23,700 nucleotides of DNA, taken from positions 1 to 23,700 of the forward strand of contig JABVXU010000728.1 of assembly GCA_013365365.1 (NCBI GenBank), written 5' to 3'. Shown piece by piece: positions 1-11,560 of the stretch; positions within the stretch are counted from its first letter, which is position 1, and each line of letters opens with the position of its first letter. The position numbers and the translations under genes were made by a program. This DNA is from Cruorifilaria tuberocauda (taxonomy: Eukaryota; Nematoda; Chromadorea; Rhabditida; Onchocercidae). Below the pieces are notes generated by a model. The model had not been told where the DNA came from and made no database searches. It saw only the letters and a list, made by a program, of their open reading frames with translations.

Positions 1-544
1 TTTCATATATTATTGATTTTACAATAATCAGTAATTGTTTGACTTCTTATTCCTATTTGATAATTAATTTCATATCATTTCGTATATCATGTACCATTGA
101 TATCATAATCATACATTTTTAAATCTAATATAATTTATAATTTTTTTTTTGGTGTGTTTTTATTATTTAATATCGATTTTTTTTTGTGATATAATCTTTG
201 GTAATTTTTTTAATAATAGACTTTTGAATTGAGGATGAATAGATAGGGAAAATTTTTGAATAGATAGAATGCTAGGTGATGATAATCTAATGATATGAAA
301 TAATCATATCATCAGTTATCTATTGATATTAAAAATGAAATAATCATATCATCAGCTATCTATTAATATTAAAAATTATATATTCAAAGTGGAATTAATG
401 TAGTTTTAGATTTCAAATTTAAATTTTCGTTCATTTAAATTTCTGAATAATACTTTAAAGTATTATCTTTTTTTTTTTTATCCAAGAGACCGGAAATTAG
501 AAGACATTAAAAGGGGTTGAACGTAATATCTGAAAGGAATTCCA
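1..544. other. 5' flank without a recognisable gene
   Basis: AT-rich, low-complexity DNA. I see no reading frame with protein-like composition and no RNA gene. The only structure is a two-copy 40-bp direct repeat at 297-375, listed separately. It ends where a GA microsatellite region begins. Confidence 0.6.
297..375. repeat. 40-bp direct repeat, two copies
   Basis: The unit starting GAAATAATCATATCATCAG occurs at 297 and again at 337, a spacing of exactly 40 bp. The copies differ at only two positions in the body (GTTATC/GCTATC, TTGATA/TTAATA). This is a short tandem duplication with no evident coding potential. Confidence 0.85.
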
Positions 545-574
545 ATGTCTCATAGCAAAAAAATGATTATTTCT

Positions 575-582
<8 letters not shown>

Positions 583-612
<30 letters not shown>
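583..612 (+). repeat. (GA)n microsatellite
   Basis: An uninterrupted GA dinucleotide run of about 30 bp. It makes an open frame here look like an Arg-Glu polymer, but that is an artefact of the repeat. A second, shorter GA run lies at 873-890, and a TC run at 978-1014 is its reverse complement. Confidence 0.95.
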
Positions 613-616
<4 letters not shown>

Positions 617-872
617 AGGCGAAGAATGTTGTCATCGTATTCAATGCATTTTTCATCGATAATACTTGAAAGACAAAAAGAGAAAAAAAAAATAAAACGT
701 ACTTTTCTTAAACACTTGTTGTTTTCCTTTTATTCATTAAAATGTTATTTTAATTTGAGAAGAATATTGATTCAAATTTTATTTCAATTTATTTTAATTG
801 AAATCTTTATAATTATTCAATTATCATTTTATCAATTTTATCATTCTTATTAAATTATGATAATCAAAAAGT

Positions 873-890
873 GAGAGAGAGAGAGAGAGA
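873..890 (+). repeat. (GA)n microsatellite
   Basis: A short uninterrupted GA run between the longer GA run at 583 and the TC run at 978. It is purely simple-sequence. Confidence 0.9.
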
Positions 891-975
891 AAAAAACAAA
901 ACGAAAGCAAATTTTGAATAAAATTTTTATTTTTATTATCAATATTTTTAATTTCATCCTAATTTCATCCAGACA

Positions 976-977
<2 letters not shown>

Positions 978-1014
<37 letters not shown>
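978..1014 (+). repeat. (CT)n microsatellite
   Basis: An uninterrupted CT dinucleotide run of about 37 bp, roughly 500 bp upstream of the F-box start codon. It is complementary to the GA runs at 583-612 and 873-890, so a transcript through the region could fold back. Regulatory use is possible but not shown. Confidence 0.95.
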
Positions 1015-1019
<5 letters not shown>

Positions 1020-1155
1020 CATATTTAAATTTTGAAATTATTTTATTTGCCTTTTAAAAGGGAAAAAAAATCAAATCAGATAAATATATTTTTCTTAATT
1101 TAATTTTTATTTTATTGAATTTTAATTAATGAATTTTTGTATAAAATTTTACAAA

Positions 1156-1320
1156 AATTTAATCGCGATTCCGTTGAATTTCATTATTAATTTAATCGCG
1201 ATTCCGTTGAATTTCATTATTAATTTAATCGCGATTCCGTTGAATTTCATTATTAATTTAATCGTGATTCCGTTGAATTTTGTTATTAATTTAATCGTCG
1301 TTTTCGTTGAATTTCACGGA
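1156..1320. repeat. 33-bp minisatellite, about 5 copies
   Basis: Units with the core AATCGCGATTCCGTTGAATT begin at 1156, 1189, 1222, 1255 and 1288, an exact 33-bp period. The first three are nearly identical; the fourth has CGCG changed to CGTG and the fifth is degenerate. Because 33 is a multiple of three, the array keeps a frame open (a repeating IPLNFIINLIA peptide), which I regard as a by-product. The unit contains the palindrome TCGCGA. It lies about 200 bp upstream of the F-box gene. Confidence 0.9.
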
Positions 1321-1518
1321 TTTAATAATCGTTTACACGTTTTACGCTTTATGATTATCGTTTACCTCGACGTTGTGTAGTAATTAAAGGCTTATAATTT
1401 TAATTATAGCTTAATTATTTGTTATTTTTCTACTACCAACTGTATCATTTATCATCAATCATAATAACCTGTAGCAACAGAACAACAACAACAATAACAG
1501 AAGCAGTAATTTATAATA

Positions 1519-4500
1519 ATGTTGCCACCATCAATGATGAGACGATCACGACGTGTTCGTTCAATTGATGATATTCCGGTGGAAGTATTACTTATGATTT
1601 TTAAACGGTATGTACTTTTTCTTTCATCTATAGCATTTTCATATAACAATTAATGAAAGTGTTAATTGGAAATGAATTATAATAAATTTGAATTGATAAA
1701 AAGGTAAAGGGAAAATAATGAAAGTATTAATTGGAAATGAATTATAATAAAATTGAGTTGATGGAAAGGTAAAAGGAAAATAATGAAAGTATTAATTGGA
1801 AATGAATTATAATAAAATTGAATTGATAGAAAGGTAAAGGGAAAATAATGAAAATATTAATTGGAAATGAATTATAATGAAATTGAATTGATAAAAAGAT
1901 AAAAGGAAGTATTAATTGGAAATGAATTATAATAAAATTGAATTGATAAAAAGGTAAAAGAAAAAAAACTAAATGTACTTCATTCATTATCTCATAAAAT
2001 TCACAGCTTTTTTTTAATAGCATGCTATTTATTGATAATAAATGTTAATATATATACATGTGATAATTCGTTCTTTTTCAATTTTTATCGTTTTTTTTTT
2101 TTGCTTCCTATATTAAACTATTATTGACGTCATTATTTATATTCTTTCTGATATCGATGATATCATATTAACCGTTTATGGGAAAGAAATTAAATTTTGA
2201 TTATTAATTCGAGCAGGAAAAAAAAAAAGGATAATGGAATTAATGCTTTATCAGGCTTATAAAAAAAGAAACAGCATATATTTCTCTTTTTTTTGGTTTA
2301 CCTATAATTGTAATACTTATTTTTATTTTTTTTTTAATATTTACTTTAATGATAATGATAAAAATGATGATGATAAAAACTTCCATCTTCCAGATGGAAT
2401 AAATCAATTAATGATAAGAGGAAAAAAAATTTTTTAACGGTTAATTTTTGTTTTTTTAATAAAATTTTTTTTTTTAATATAATATTTTTAATAATAATTG
2501 ATAAGAAGAAGAATCATTATAAATTAAATATATCGAAATTTTTTTTTTGTTAATCATAAATTAGAATCATAAAGCTAGAAAGAAAAATTATGTGATATTA
2601 TCAATGATATTATCAAAACTAGTATGATAATAGAAATGATATTATTATATGATAGTATTGATATTATCAATCAATTATGATATGGTATCACTATGTGATA
2701 GTACTGATATTATCAGTTAATTATGATATGATATTATTATATCATACTATCAATACTATCAGTCGGTTATTGATATTATCAATCATGATATGGTATCACT
2801 ATATGATAGTACTGATATTATCAGTTAATTATGATATGATATTATTATATCATATTATCAATACTATCAGTCGGTTATTGATATTATCAATCAATTATGA
2901 TATGGTATCACTATGTGATAGTACTGATATTATCAGTTAATTATGATATGATATATCATACTATCAATACTATTACTCGGTTAATGAATTAAAAATTTTT
3001 AAGATGCGAGCCATTGGCTTGTTTTCGAGCACGTTTAGTTTGTCGTCGTTGGCGTATTGTAATTGATCAAATGGATAAGGAAAGTCGTGAAGCAATCCTT
3101 GGTGAAGGACAAGCACGTTTGTATATATGTGATCGACGTCGGTACGTCTCTAAGTTTTTTTTTTTTTTCACTTTTTATAAAATTCCTATCCGGTGGTTCG
3201 GTATTGTCCACATCGAGGCCATTCGTCTTCATTCGGAATATGTCTGGGAAAAAATCATTTATTTTCATTCATATCTCTTGTCTGGTATACGTTTTTCTAC
3301 CTATTATATGTATGTCTTGTCTGGCACACGTTTTTATACGTATATGTGTGTCTTGTCTGGCACACGTTTTTATACGTATATGTGTATGTCAGTGTCTGGC
3401 ACACGTTTTTATACGTATATGTGTATGTCTTACGTATATGTGTATGTCTTGTCTGGCACACGTTTTTATACGTATATGTGTATGTCAGTGTTTGGCACAC
3501 GTTTTTATACGTATACGTGTATGTCATTGTCTGTATAAATATATTATTATAATTTTAATAGAATTTTTATATGCTTGAATAATTTTTTTTTTTTAATTTC
3601 AGAGCAATCTTAGAAAAGTTTAGCAGTCTTCCATCATGTTCAAATTCGGTTACTGAGCTAATAACATCACGTAAATCAATTTTTCATGCGGATTGTTACG
3701 CACACACTGCGCTCAATAATTGGACCTATCGCTTTGATATGACGGAATGGACACGTAATTTTGATATCATTGAGGTAAATTTTTTTTTTTTTAATGTTCA
3801 AAATGAGGAAAAGAAAAAGAAAAATTGAAATTTTTTTTGATAGATTTAAAGGATTTCGTTTTTTTTTTTTTTTTGGATAATAAATACATAGATTTTTTTT
3901 TAATTTAAATAATAACTAATATTTGAGAATTTTTATGTTAATATTATCAATTGAGAAAAATATATGAAAAGAGAGAGAGAGAGAGGGAGGGAGATAATTT
4001 ATAAAGATTATATATTGTATTCTATTGTATTGTAAGATAGTATATTAGTAAGATTTTATGGTATTTTTTTTTTTTTTTTAAAAGAGAGATAAAAGAGAGA
4101 TGTATATGTGAAGTGTTTGTATTTAACAGTAACTGTATATCAATCAATTGTAATAGAAAATAGTGATCAGTAATATCGAAAAGAATGTTTGGCATTCAGA
4201 TCGTTTGTTGAGTGGCAAATAGAAATATCGTTTACTGTACACTTTTGAAGGTCGTTAAAGTAATGAGTGCAACGGAGCTTTTTTTTTTTCTTTTTAAATG
4301 TCTGGAGAAATTATAGAAAGTTTTGTTTTTTTTTTGAAATTTTTATCGAAATTAATAAATCAAATCTATTGTGGGTTTTTTTTTTGTATTTTATGATATA
4401 TATGAATGGATAGATATGGAAGAATGGAAGAAAGAGATAGAAAAGTTTATTATTATTATTACTACAACCTATAACAGATAATATTTAATTAATTAACAAT

Positions 4501-7500
4501 TAAGAGAAGTTTATTATTACTGTTACTATCACGTGTAACAGATGATATTTAACTAAAAGTTATCTATTTAAGCTAATATGGTTTTTTTTTCCATTTCTGT
4601 TAATGAGATATTAGCTTATTTAATAGAAATTGTCAAAAATATATTTTGTTTCATTTTTTTTTTTATTGATAGGAAAAGTAAAAAAAAAGAAAAAAATTTT
4701 CTAGATATCAAACTAATTTTACAGGGAATCTTTTTTTCTTGCTTTTTTTTTTTTATGAATGGAGAAGGAAGTTTTAGAGAGGAAATTGTCTCGAGATATC
4801 TCGAGAATTCAATTTTAATTTACTGTTCTTTCTTGAGCTCTCTTCATCAGTTTATCTAGTTATTTTTCATATATTATCATTTCGTACTTATTTAACTTCC
4901 AGACAACAATCATCTATGATATCATTCGATAAGTACTTTTATCATTTTTCTCTTTAATTACAAATTAAACAAACATTCCACATTTCATTGTATAATGCTT
5001 TAGTTTTATGGCTATCATTTATTTTGAAAAAGAAAAAAAGGAACTGAACCAGTAATTTAATTTATTTATAAAAAAAAGTTTTATGTATTAATGATAATTA
5101 AAGATAAATAATCAAAGATAAAAGGAAATTAAAGAAAGATAAGAATTCAATCGTGCATATTATATATTTATTTATTTATTTACTTATTTATTTTTTAATT
5201 TATCTTTAATTAATAGGTTCATTAATTTTTTTTCTTAGGTATGGGTGCAAAATTTCGGTGCTTTCCTTGAACGTGATCAAGGATGTCTGGTTATTGATAA
5301 TGCACTAGCTCCTCCGGCATTCTGTAATCAAACAGGAAATATTAATCCGGAAAATAAAATTGCTTCCAGTGCTGTAAGTTATTTAATATTTTATTTTTAT
5401 GCGCTTAATTTTATTGAATTATTTCCGAAATTTTAATTTTAATCAAATGGTAACTAATAAATATGCATATGCGAATTGCAGAAATAATTCGATATAATGA
5501 TAATTCCATTGTATATTTCGTATGAAATAATAATGATAATTCCATTGTATGTTTCATATGAAATAATAGAATTATCATAAATTTGCATAAAATATAACGT
5601 TATGACCTATTTTTATGATTTTCTAGTAGCTATCGATTTTATCATTTTAATTATAATATATATATATATATTTATTTACTTTATGTTATACTTTATGTTT
5701 TGTTTGAAATTATGACTATTTTTATGATTTTCTAGTAGCTATCGATTTTATCATTTTAATTATAATATATATATATATATATTTATTTACTTTATGTTAT
5801 ACTTTATGTTTGCACCCTTATACTTTATGTTTTGTTTGAAATTTATTAGAAAGAATAATGAATTAATATTTTTTTATAGTCTTCACCAACATCTCGTGCT
5901 TCATCGCAATCACCGCATGCTTATCGAAGTGGTGGAAGCTCTTCTGGATCATTTTCCTATGCTTCAAGTGTGCCATACAATTTACTTCCATCAAGTCAGA
6001 AGAAATCTCAAAATCTACTGAATGTTACATCAACTCCTGTATTAAGCGAGGTAATATATGTTATTGCTTATTGTTTCAAAACTTATTGTTTGTTTAATTT
6101 CTAAGATTTCAATTTTTTTTTTCACTGTAAATCGTAATAGCTAGCGATTCTAATAGCTAGATAACAAATGTTAAAAGTTGAATCTTGTATTGTATTTTAT
6201 TTATCATGATATCATATGAGTGTATTAGAGAAAGCGATTGTTTAATTTATTTCAGGTAGCTTAATTTAATTTTAGAATGTTAACGCTGAATTAACGAAAC
6301 TTTCTGATGGACGCTTTGAGAGACTTGCTGAACAACTGCATCAAATTCATCCACTTCATTTGATTTTTCATGATCTATCATGCTATCAAAAAAGACCAAC
6401 GCTGCTTCTATTTTGGTTTTTGAAAAAGTAAGTTTTTGGAAATTAGATGGGAATTATGGATTAATGATGAGCGGATATTTTTAACATTTTTGCCAATTTT
6501 TACAATTACTTATAATAATTTTGCTTTTTTCTAGATTGCGAAATTTGCGTCGTTTAACTCTTCATTCAATTCGAGGCGATCAAATGGTTGAATTGCATAA
6601 AGTTTTTTGCGTAGATGGGATTGATGAATTGAGTGTTATTCAACCGGTAATGAAATTTAGCATAATTTAATGATTTTTTATTACATTGAATTGTCTTTCT
6701 ATTGATTAAATATTTCTGGAAAATGAAAGTTTACTTTTAATATATATATATATATAAGTTGTTTTAGTTTTTGTAATTAGTTTATGTAATTAAGTTTAGA
6801 TAATTATGTATAATTCGATTATAATACATAATCAAAATTACAGACTCTTCATGCATGCATCATTGTTAACGAAGGTCTTTTCGATGCGTTTCTTCAAGTA
6901 AACAGTGCAATACGTCGAAGATTCCGTTTACGTATAACTGGTAAAACTGGCATAAATGCTTCTACTCTTTGTAATTTTATCCGTGTGAGTTATTTTTCGT
7001 TTAAATTGTTATTTTTAAATTAAGAACTTTTCAAAAATTTACTTTTTGGAGTAGTATTTTTGTTTAGATAAAATGAATGTAACATTGAATATCGTTTTAA
7101 TAAATTAATAAATAATTAATATTGACAATAATTCTTTTTTCTTAAAATGTATTAGGAATATTATTTTATTTTAAAGTTAAAATAGAATTGGTAATTTTTT
7201 TTTTTGTTTCAGAAATGGCGAAATCATCGCGAAATTGTACCATTTCATAGTATTCTCATTGATGAAGCATGTGTTTCTTCATCGGAATTTGTTCATGCAA
7301 CAAAATGTCCAGGATGTAGCGATTGTGGTGGTGAAGTGAGTTTTTCATTGTTGATTTATTTTTTTATTAATGAATAATTAATTTAAGTGTTTAATAATTT
7401 TATAAGAGTTTTATATGAATATGAAATATTAAAATTTTTAATTTAATAATTTTTAATAACAATTTTATAAGAGTTAATTTAATTGTCTTAGGTTTTACGA

Positions 7501-8059
7501 CATAAATCGAATGGTACCACATGGAATACCAAGCAACTTGTTTTTCGACATCGTAAATACAATGTTTGGATTAATTATAAATCTGAGAGCGGGTATGTCG
7601 TAGTTTAATTAATGTTTTTATTGAATTAATTTTTGAATGTTTTAAATTAATAATTTTCTTTTTCATTCGTAGAAATGCTAATATTCAAGAATATTTTTGT
7701 AATTTTGATTGTTTTTTTTTGAAATTTTTTTTGATAAATAAAAATCATTAACTTATCTTTCTGTGATATTATTAATTTATATCAAAAAAAGATTTATCAT
7801 ATATTTAGAATAATTATTTTATAGATATCTTGTATTCACCTATTACAATCCAAAAGACAGTAATCATTTTACGGTAAAAACAATGGAATCGGAAAGTACT
7901 GTCGTTTCATTCTATTCATCAACACCAGTATCTCAAGAGAAACCGGAAGAAAGTGATATAGGTGATCGTACATGGTCATTGTTTAAGAAATCAACGGATA
8001 CTACAGATGAATTAACAGTGTTACAACGAATTTTTGCTCTTATAAGAAGCAGTGCTTGA
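1519..8059 (+). CDS. F-box protein, 11 exons, 522 aa
   Basis: Exons: 1519-1607, 3004-3141, 3603-3774, 5239-5373, 5880-6050, 6276-6427, 6535-6646, 6844-6984, 7213-7335, 7492-7592, 7825-8059 (TGA). All introns are GT-AG and all phases join, giving 1569 nt. The start follows an in-frame TAA at 1507. Residues about 16-51 form an F-box: IDDIPVEVLLMIFKR, then PLACFRARLVCRRW with the conserved Trp at 46. An intron splits the codon of Arg30. F-boxes bind Skp1 in SCF ubiquitin ligases, so a substrate-adaptor role is inferred. Residues 179-235 are a Ser-rich, probably disordered linker encoded by one exon. The C-terminal half (about 236-460) has hydrophobic, LRR/FBA-like stretches (for example LRNLRRLTLHSI) that I cannot assign to a named family. 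A CPGCSDC motif (C402, C405, C408) might bind metal. Most donors match GTRNGT well. The F-box call is firm; the target is unknown. Confidence 0.86.
1645..1970. repeat. 65-bp tandem repeat in F-box intron 1
   Basis: The landmark TTAATTGGAAATGAATTATA recurs at 1662, 1727, 1792, 1857 and 1912. The first three spacings are exactly 65 bp and the last is 55 bp because of a 10-bp deletion. About five copies lie just inside the 1396-bp first intron. Open frames across it are repeat artefacts. Confidence 0.92.
2650..2990. repeat. 108-112-bp tandem repeat, about 3 copies, in F-box intron 1
   Basis: TATGGTATCACTAT recurs at 2681, 2789 and 2901. Each unit is rich in GATA/TATC dyads (for example GATAGTACTGATATTATC, and ATATGATATTATTATATCAT), so every unit can form local hairpins. 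The array ends just before the exon 2 acceptor at 3002-3003. Confidence 0.88.
3278..3535. repeat. 36-40-bp minisatellite in F-box intron 2
   Basis: CTGGCACACGTTTTTATACG or close variants recur at 3282, 3321, 3357, 3396, 3453 and 3491. Spacings are 36-40 bp with one 57-bp interval from an 18-bp internal expansion (TACGTATATGTGTATGTC). All three forward frames and one reverse frame stay open through it, but the composition is repeat-driven. It fills most of the 461-bp intron. Confidence 0.9.
3775..5238 (+). other. F-box intron 3 (1464 bp): low complexity, one hairpin
   Basis: The longest intron of the gene. It contains poly-T tracts, a GA run at about 3969-3994 and a perfect 11-bp inverted repeat (TAAGCTAATAT at 4569-4579 and ATATTAGCTTA at 4607-4617, 27-nt loop). 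The frame at 4578-4859 is Phe/Lys-rich low complexity and overlaps the hairpin. I see no nested gene. Confidence 0.7.
5494..5567. repeat. 36-bp direct repeat, two copies, in F-box intron 4
   Basis: AATGATAATTCCATTGTAT followed by TTTC-TATGAAATAAT occurs at 5496 and 5532. This is a short tandem duplication inside the 506-bp intron. Confidence 0.85.
5601..5850. repeat. 110-bp tandem repeat, two copies plus a partial, in F-box intron 4
   Basis: A unit beginning TATGAC and including TTTCTAGTAGCTATCGATTT, a (TA)n tract and TTATACTTTATGTTT starts at 5601 and 5711. The terminal TACTTTATGTTTTGTTTGAA portion repeats a third time near 5820. The frame at 5794-6021 is partly this repeat and partly exon 5 read out of frame. 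Confidence 0.88.
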
Positions 8060-8301
8060 TTGATTAATGATAAATTTTGATTATTTCTCACCTCATTTTA
8101 TCACTATTTTCTTTTCTATAAACAATGTAAACAAATTTTTTACAAATGGTATTCCGTTAAAAAGTATTATTTATTATTTTAAAATATTTCGGACAAAATG
8201 CTCATGTTTTTTTTTTTTTTTTGTTTGTTCAGTTTCTTATTATAATTTTATTACGAATATACAAGTAATAAGCTGTATAAGTAAAAACATTTTTTAATGC
8301 A

Positions 8302-8307
8302 AATAAA
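8302..8307 (+). terminator. probable polyadenylation signal of the F-box gene
   Basis: AATAAA lies 243 bp after the stop codon, with a second AATAAA about 30 bp further on. In DNA this AT-rich the hexamer also occurs by chance, so the assignment is positional only. Confidence 0.35.
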
Positions 8308-9112
8308 AGTTAATATTAATAATTTTGAAAAAATAAATATAATCTTTACAGTTTATTACTTTTTTGAAATTAATATATGAATATAAACGAAATGATTGGA
8401 TATCAAATGATTACATTTTTTGAAATTAATATTTGGAATAAGTGAAATAATTAAATTAAAATTATCACAGGATTTTTATATCGAATTGGATAAATTCTTC
8501 TCATATTATTGATTAGATTATTTTAATTAATTAATTAAATTTAATTGGTAAAAATTTTTAGATTAGCACAAATTTTGCCGTCTAAAATTAGTGAATAAAA
8601 AATATACCATTTTATTTCGTATTTTTTTTTTCTTTTTAAATATCTTTTTTTCTTTTCTACTGGTTGTGTATTTGGTGATTTAATTTTAAAAAGAAGAAAT
8701 TTTTTTTTTCATTTTCTCTGGGACTATCTCTAGCTGTAACAATTATGTCTTGTGAGCTTAATAAGCTTCTTTTTTTATTTTTTTTTGTTTCTTTCAAATA
8801 TTTCTTTTTTTTCAATTATCCTACTCTTTCTCTTCTTTTTTTTTTTGTTATTTCTTTCAAACTATCCTGTTTTTTTTTTATTTCAAATATACCAAATATG
8901 GAGTATTTTCTCGAATACATTATTTATAAGCACGTGTTGTATATATTTGTATGCATATGTGCATGTTTATTTGATACAAAAAAATTAACATTATTTACAT
9001 GTATGTACATACTGTTCTTTTACTCTCTTTTTTTGCAAGGAAGCTGATCATTAAGTAATGTTATTTTGTATTAAGTAATGTTACAAGTATCGTTTAATTG
9101 ATAATTATTTGT

Positions 9113-9159
9113 TATTATTGTTATTACTATTATTATTATTATTATTATTATTGTTATTA
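9113..9159. repeat. (ATT)n microsatellite
   Basis: A nearly pure TTA/ATT array, interrupted by G and C near both ends. A complementary TAA array follows about 105 bp downstream (9264-9297), so the two could pair in a single strand. Confidence 0.9.
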
Positions 9160-9259
9160 GTGAAGTTATTCTGTTTCTATCTTGATAAATTCAAATTTAT
9201 TCTTAATAATAATGATTACTAATAGGTAAATCTTGATAATAAATAATAATAAGAATGAT

Positions 9260-9263
<4 letters not shown>

Positions 9264-9297
<34 letters not shown>
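9264..9297. repeat. (TAA)n microsatellite
   Basis: An uninterrupted TAA array, the reverse complement of the ATT array at 9113-9159. Confidence 0.9.
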
Positions 9298-9299
<2 letters not shown>

Positions 9300-9485
9300 T
9301 TAAGTTTTATTGTTTAACGATCAGCTTCTTTTGGCAATTTTCTTTTTTATATTAAATTTCATAATTGTAAATCTTGCGATTCTTTTTCCCTGCTATTCCG
9401 CGAATAGCTCTGGTTGATTTTATTCCGTATCCTCTCTCCCGTTCCCTTCCTTTATCCTGCAAATGCTCAATAAATAATATTTAAG

Positions 9486-9506
9486 CTCTCTCTCTCTCTC
9501 TCTCTC
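9486..9506. repeat. (CT)n microsatellite
   Basis: About ten uninterrupted CT units in an intergenic, pyrimidine-rich context. Confidence 0.9.
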
Positions 9507-10397
9507 GCCTTATATATGTATATATTATTTATACTATCTAACTTATGTATTGCTTTTTTTTTTATCCTTTATATCTTTATCATTTTTTTTTTACTGATTT
9601 TTTCTCTTTAACGAAAAGTAATTTCTCGAAATAATATTTTTTGAAAGATAAGAAAAAATAAAAATATTTTATTGATTTTTTAAAAATTTATTCATAAAAA
9701 AATTTTTATTTAAAATGTATTTTTTTTATATTTCCTAAATTTTTGAGAGATTATTTTGAAGAAATTACTCATGAAAATGCGTTATTTTATTCGAATTCGA
9801 ATTCTTTTTTAATTTTATATTATATCGTATAATTGAAAACTTTTTGGCATTGATACGAAATTAAAAGTTATTTTTTTCAATTATTAATTTTAAATTCAAT
9901 TTAATTTCCTCGGGTTGAATTTTGTCTCTTTTTTTTGCTGATAAAATTCTTTTTGTTAAAAGTTAAATTTCAATTAAAAAGAAAATTATTAATGGATTTT
10001 TTTTTGATCGGTTGAATTGATAAGGTTTAATAATTTATGATATTGAAAATAATCAATTAAAGTAATCATCCATTCTTTTTCAGTAAATTAAATTTTTTAA
10101 CTAATTAGATAAAATTATCATTTCGTATCTGTCATACGCTCTTTTTCCATGAATTGTTGCATATTCGGTGTGTATAGCATAAATTATGAAAAGATTTTCG
10201 CGCTATCCCAAATACATTTGTAATAAATTTTTGGTTGGCATAAATATCATGAATAATTCATCATCGATCACACCAAATCGTGATTACATGTATGATAACA
10301 ATCATAAATCATGATTATATATGTATCGGTGCTTATACCATTCTGTTCCATGTAATTTTACATTAAAACACAAGCTTCCTTTCTAAATATTTAACGA

Positions 10398-10509
10398 AAA
10401 TTCCTATTATTGTTAGGGCAATGAAATTTCACTTTTGATATTTTAGATTTTCAAATTCCAATATCTTTATCAAATTGCAAGTGAAATTGGGACAACAATA
10501 GCTGAATTT
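10398..10509. other. 112-nt imperfect foldback
   Basis: AAATTC at 10398 pairs with GAATTT at 10504-10509. Going inward, CTATT pairs with AATAG, TTGT with ACAA, AATTTCACTT with AAGTGAAATT, and GATA with TATC, with small bulges and an internal loop. The apex is a roughly 25-nt AT-rich loop. The size is within the range of a nematode miRNA precursor, but an old terminal-inverted-repeat relic is equally possible. No expression evidence is available. Confidence 0.4.
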
Positions 10510-10528
10510 CTAATAGACTGTTATTATA

Positions 10529-10687
10529 AGATATTAATGATAGAGATAGTGATAATTATGAGATATTAATGATAGAGATAGTGATAGTTATGAGATATTA
10601 ATGATAGAGATAGTGATAGTTATGAGATATTAATGATAGAGATAGTGATAATTATGAGATATTAATGATAGAGATATTAGTATTAAT
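10529..10687. repeat. 32-bp minisatellite, about 4.7 copies
   Basis: AGATATTAATGATAGAGATA recurs at 10529, 10561, 10593, 10625 and 10657, exactly 32 bp apart. The variable position is GATAATTAT or GATAGTTAT. Degenerate GATTAGTGATTATGA units trail off after 10690. There are no spacers, so it is not a CRISPR array. Confidence 0.93.
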
Positions 10688-11475
10688 AGTCAGTGATTGA
10701 TGATTATATTAGTGATTAGTGATTATGAGATAATCATTTTAATTCATCAAATACATTGAGCAAAACGAAAAAAGCAAGTAAAATTTTGATATACGAAGAA
10801 TGTTTATGGAATATTTCAAGCTTATCTTTAATATTATCAGTAATTTATAATTATCACCTCCTATTTAGGTTGGTATAATCATATGGGAAGCAATAGTGCC
10901 AAGTGGAATTTCCATCAAAATGACAATATTTTTTTTTGAAATCATTAAATTTTATTGTCTTAATTATTAATTATTTTGCTGTTAATTTCACTTGTAATTT
11001 TAATGTATTATTATTTTTTTCGTTTATTGTTTATTATCAAATGATTATAAAAGTTTTAGACATTTCAATTTATGCATATTTTAATTAAATAGAGAATAAG
11101 AAAAAAAAAGGAATTCATTAATTTTTCATCATTTTCAATTTTTTGTTATTTAAAAAAAACATTTGAATAAGAAAAAAAAAATCTTTCGTTTTTGCAATTT
11201 TATCAATTGAGATATCAATTTTATCATTTATCAATGATTTTCTCATTTAAAAAAATTATCAATTTTTATCGATCCCAAAATAAATTCTTCCTAATCTTTG
11301 AATTATTTTATTTTATTGAATTTATTTTGGGAAAATTTTGGAAGCTTTGTATGCATATGCTTTCTTCTCATTCATTCTTTTCAAATTTATTTATTGTATG
11401 TGAAAAGCTTTTTTTATATGGCGTTTTTAAAGTTTGTTTTTTTCTTAAAATAAAGTAAGTGTAACCAGAAGTTTG

Positions 11476-11560
11476 TTTACAGTACATTATTTACAGTAAT
11501 TTTTACAATATTATTTACAGTAATATTTACAGCACATTATTTACAGTAATTTACAGTAAT
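11476..11560. repeat. TTTACAGTA-type irregular cluster
   Basis: TTTACAG occurs six times in 85 bp (11476, 11490, 11515, 11526, 11540, 11551), mostly followed by TA(A). The spacing is irregular. The same word is the core of the 31-bp repeat in intron 6 of the downstream kinase gene. Confidence 0.75.

Noticed and set aside
545..853. 102-codon open frame with an Arg-Glu run
   Set aside because: Created by the GA microsatellite followed by AT-rich Phe/Ile/Leu codons; no splice support and no recognisable domain.
1129..1380. 83-codon frame with repeating IPLNFIINLIA
   Set aside because: Consequence of a 33-bp minisatellite whose period is divisible by three.
3014..3578. Several overlapping frames on both strands
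   Set aside because: One frame includes the true exon 2 (3004-3141), but beyond 3141 all of them read through the intron minisatellite.
8745..9047. Hydrophobic Phe/Leu-rich frames that look like membrane proteins
   Set aside because: They come from a T-rich polypyrimidine tract; composition is homopolymer-like with no conserved motif.
10529..10687. CRISPR-like 32-bp regular repeats
   Set aside because: The repeats abut without unique spacers and the genome is eukaryotic; this is a minisatellite.
11192..11458. 88-codon frame
   Set aside because: Low-complexity Phe/Lys/Ile composition in intergenic DNA, no domain and no splice partners.
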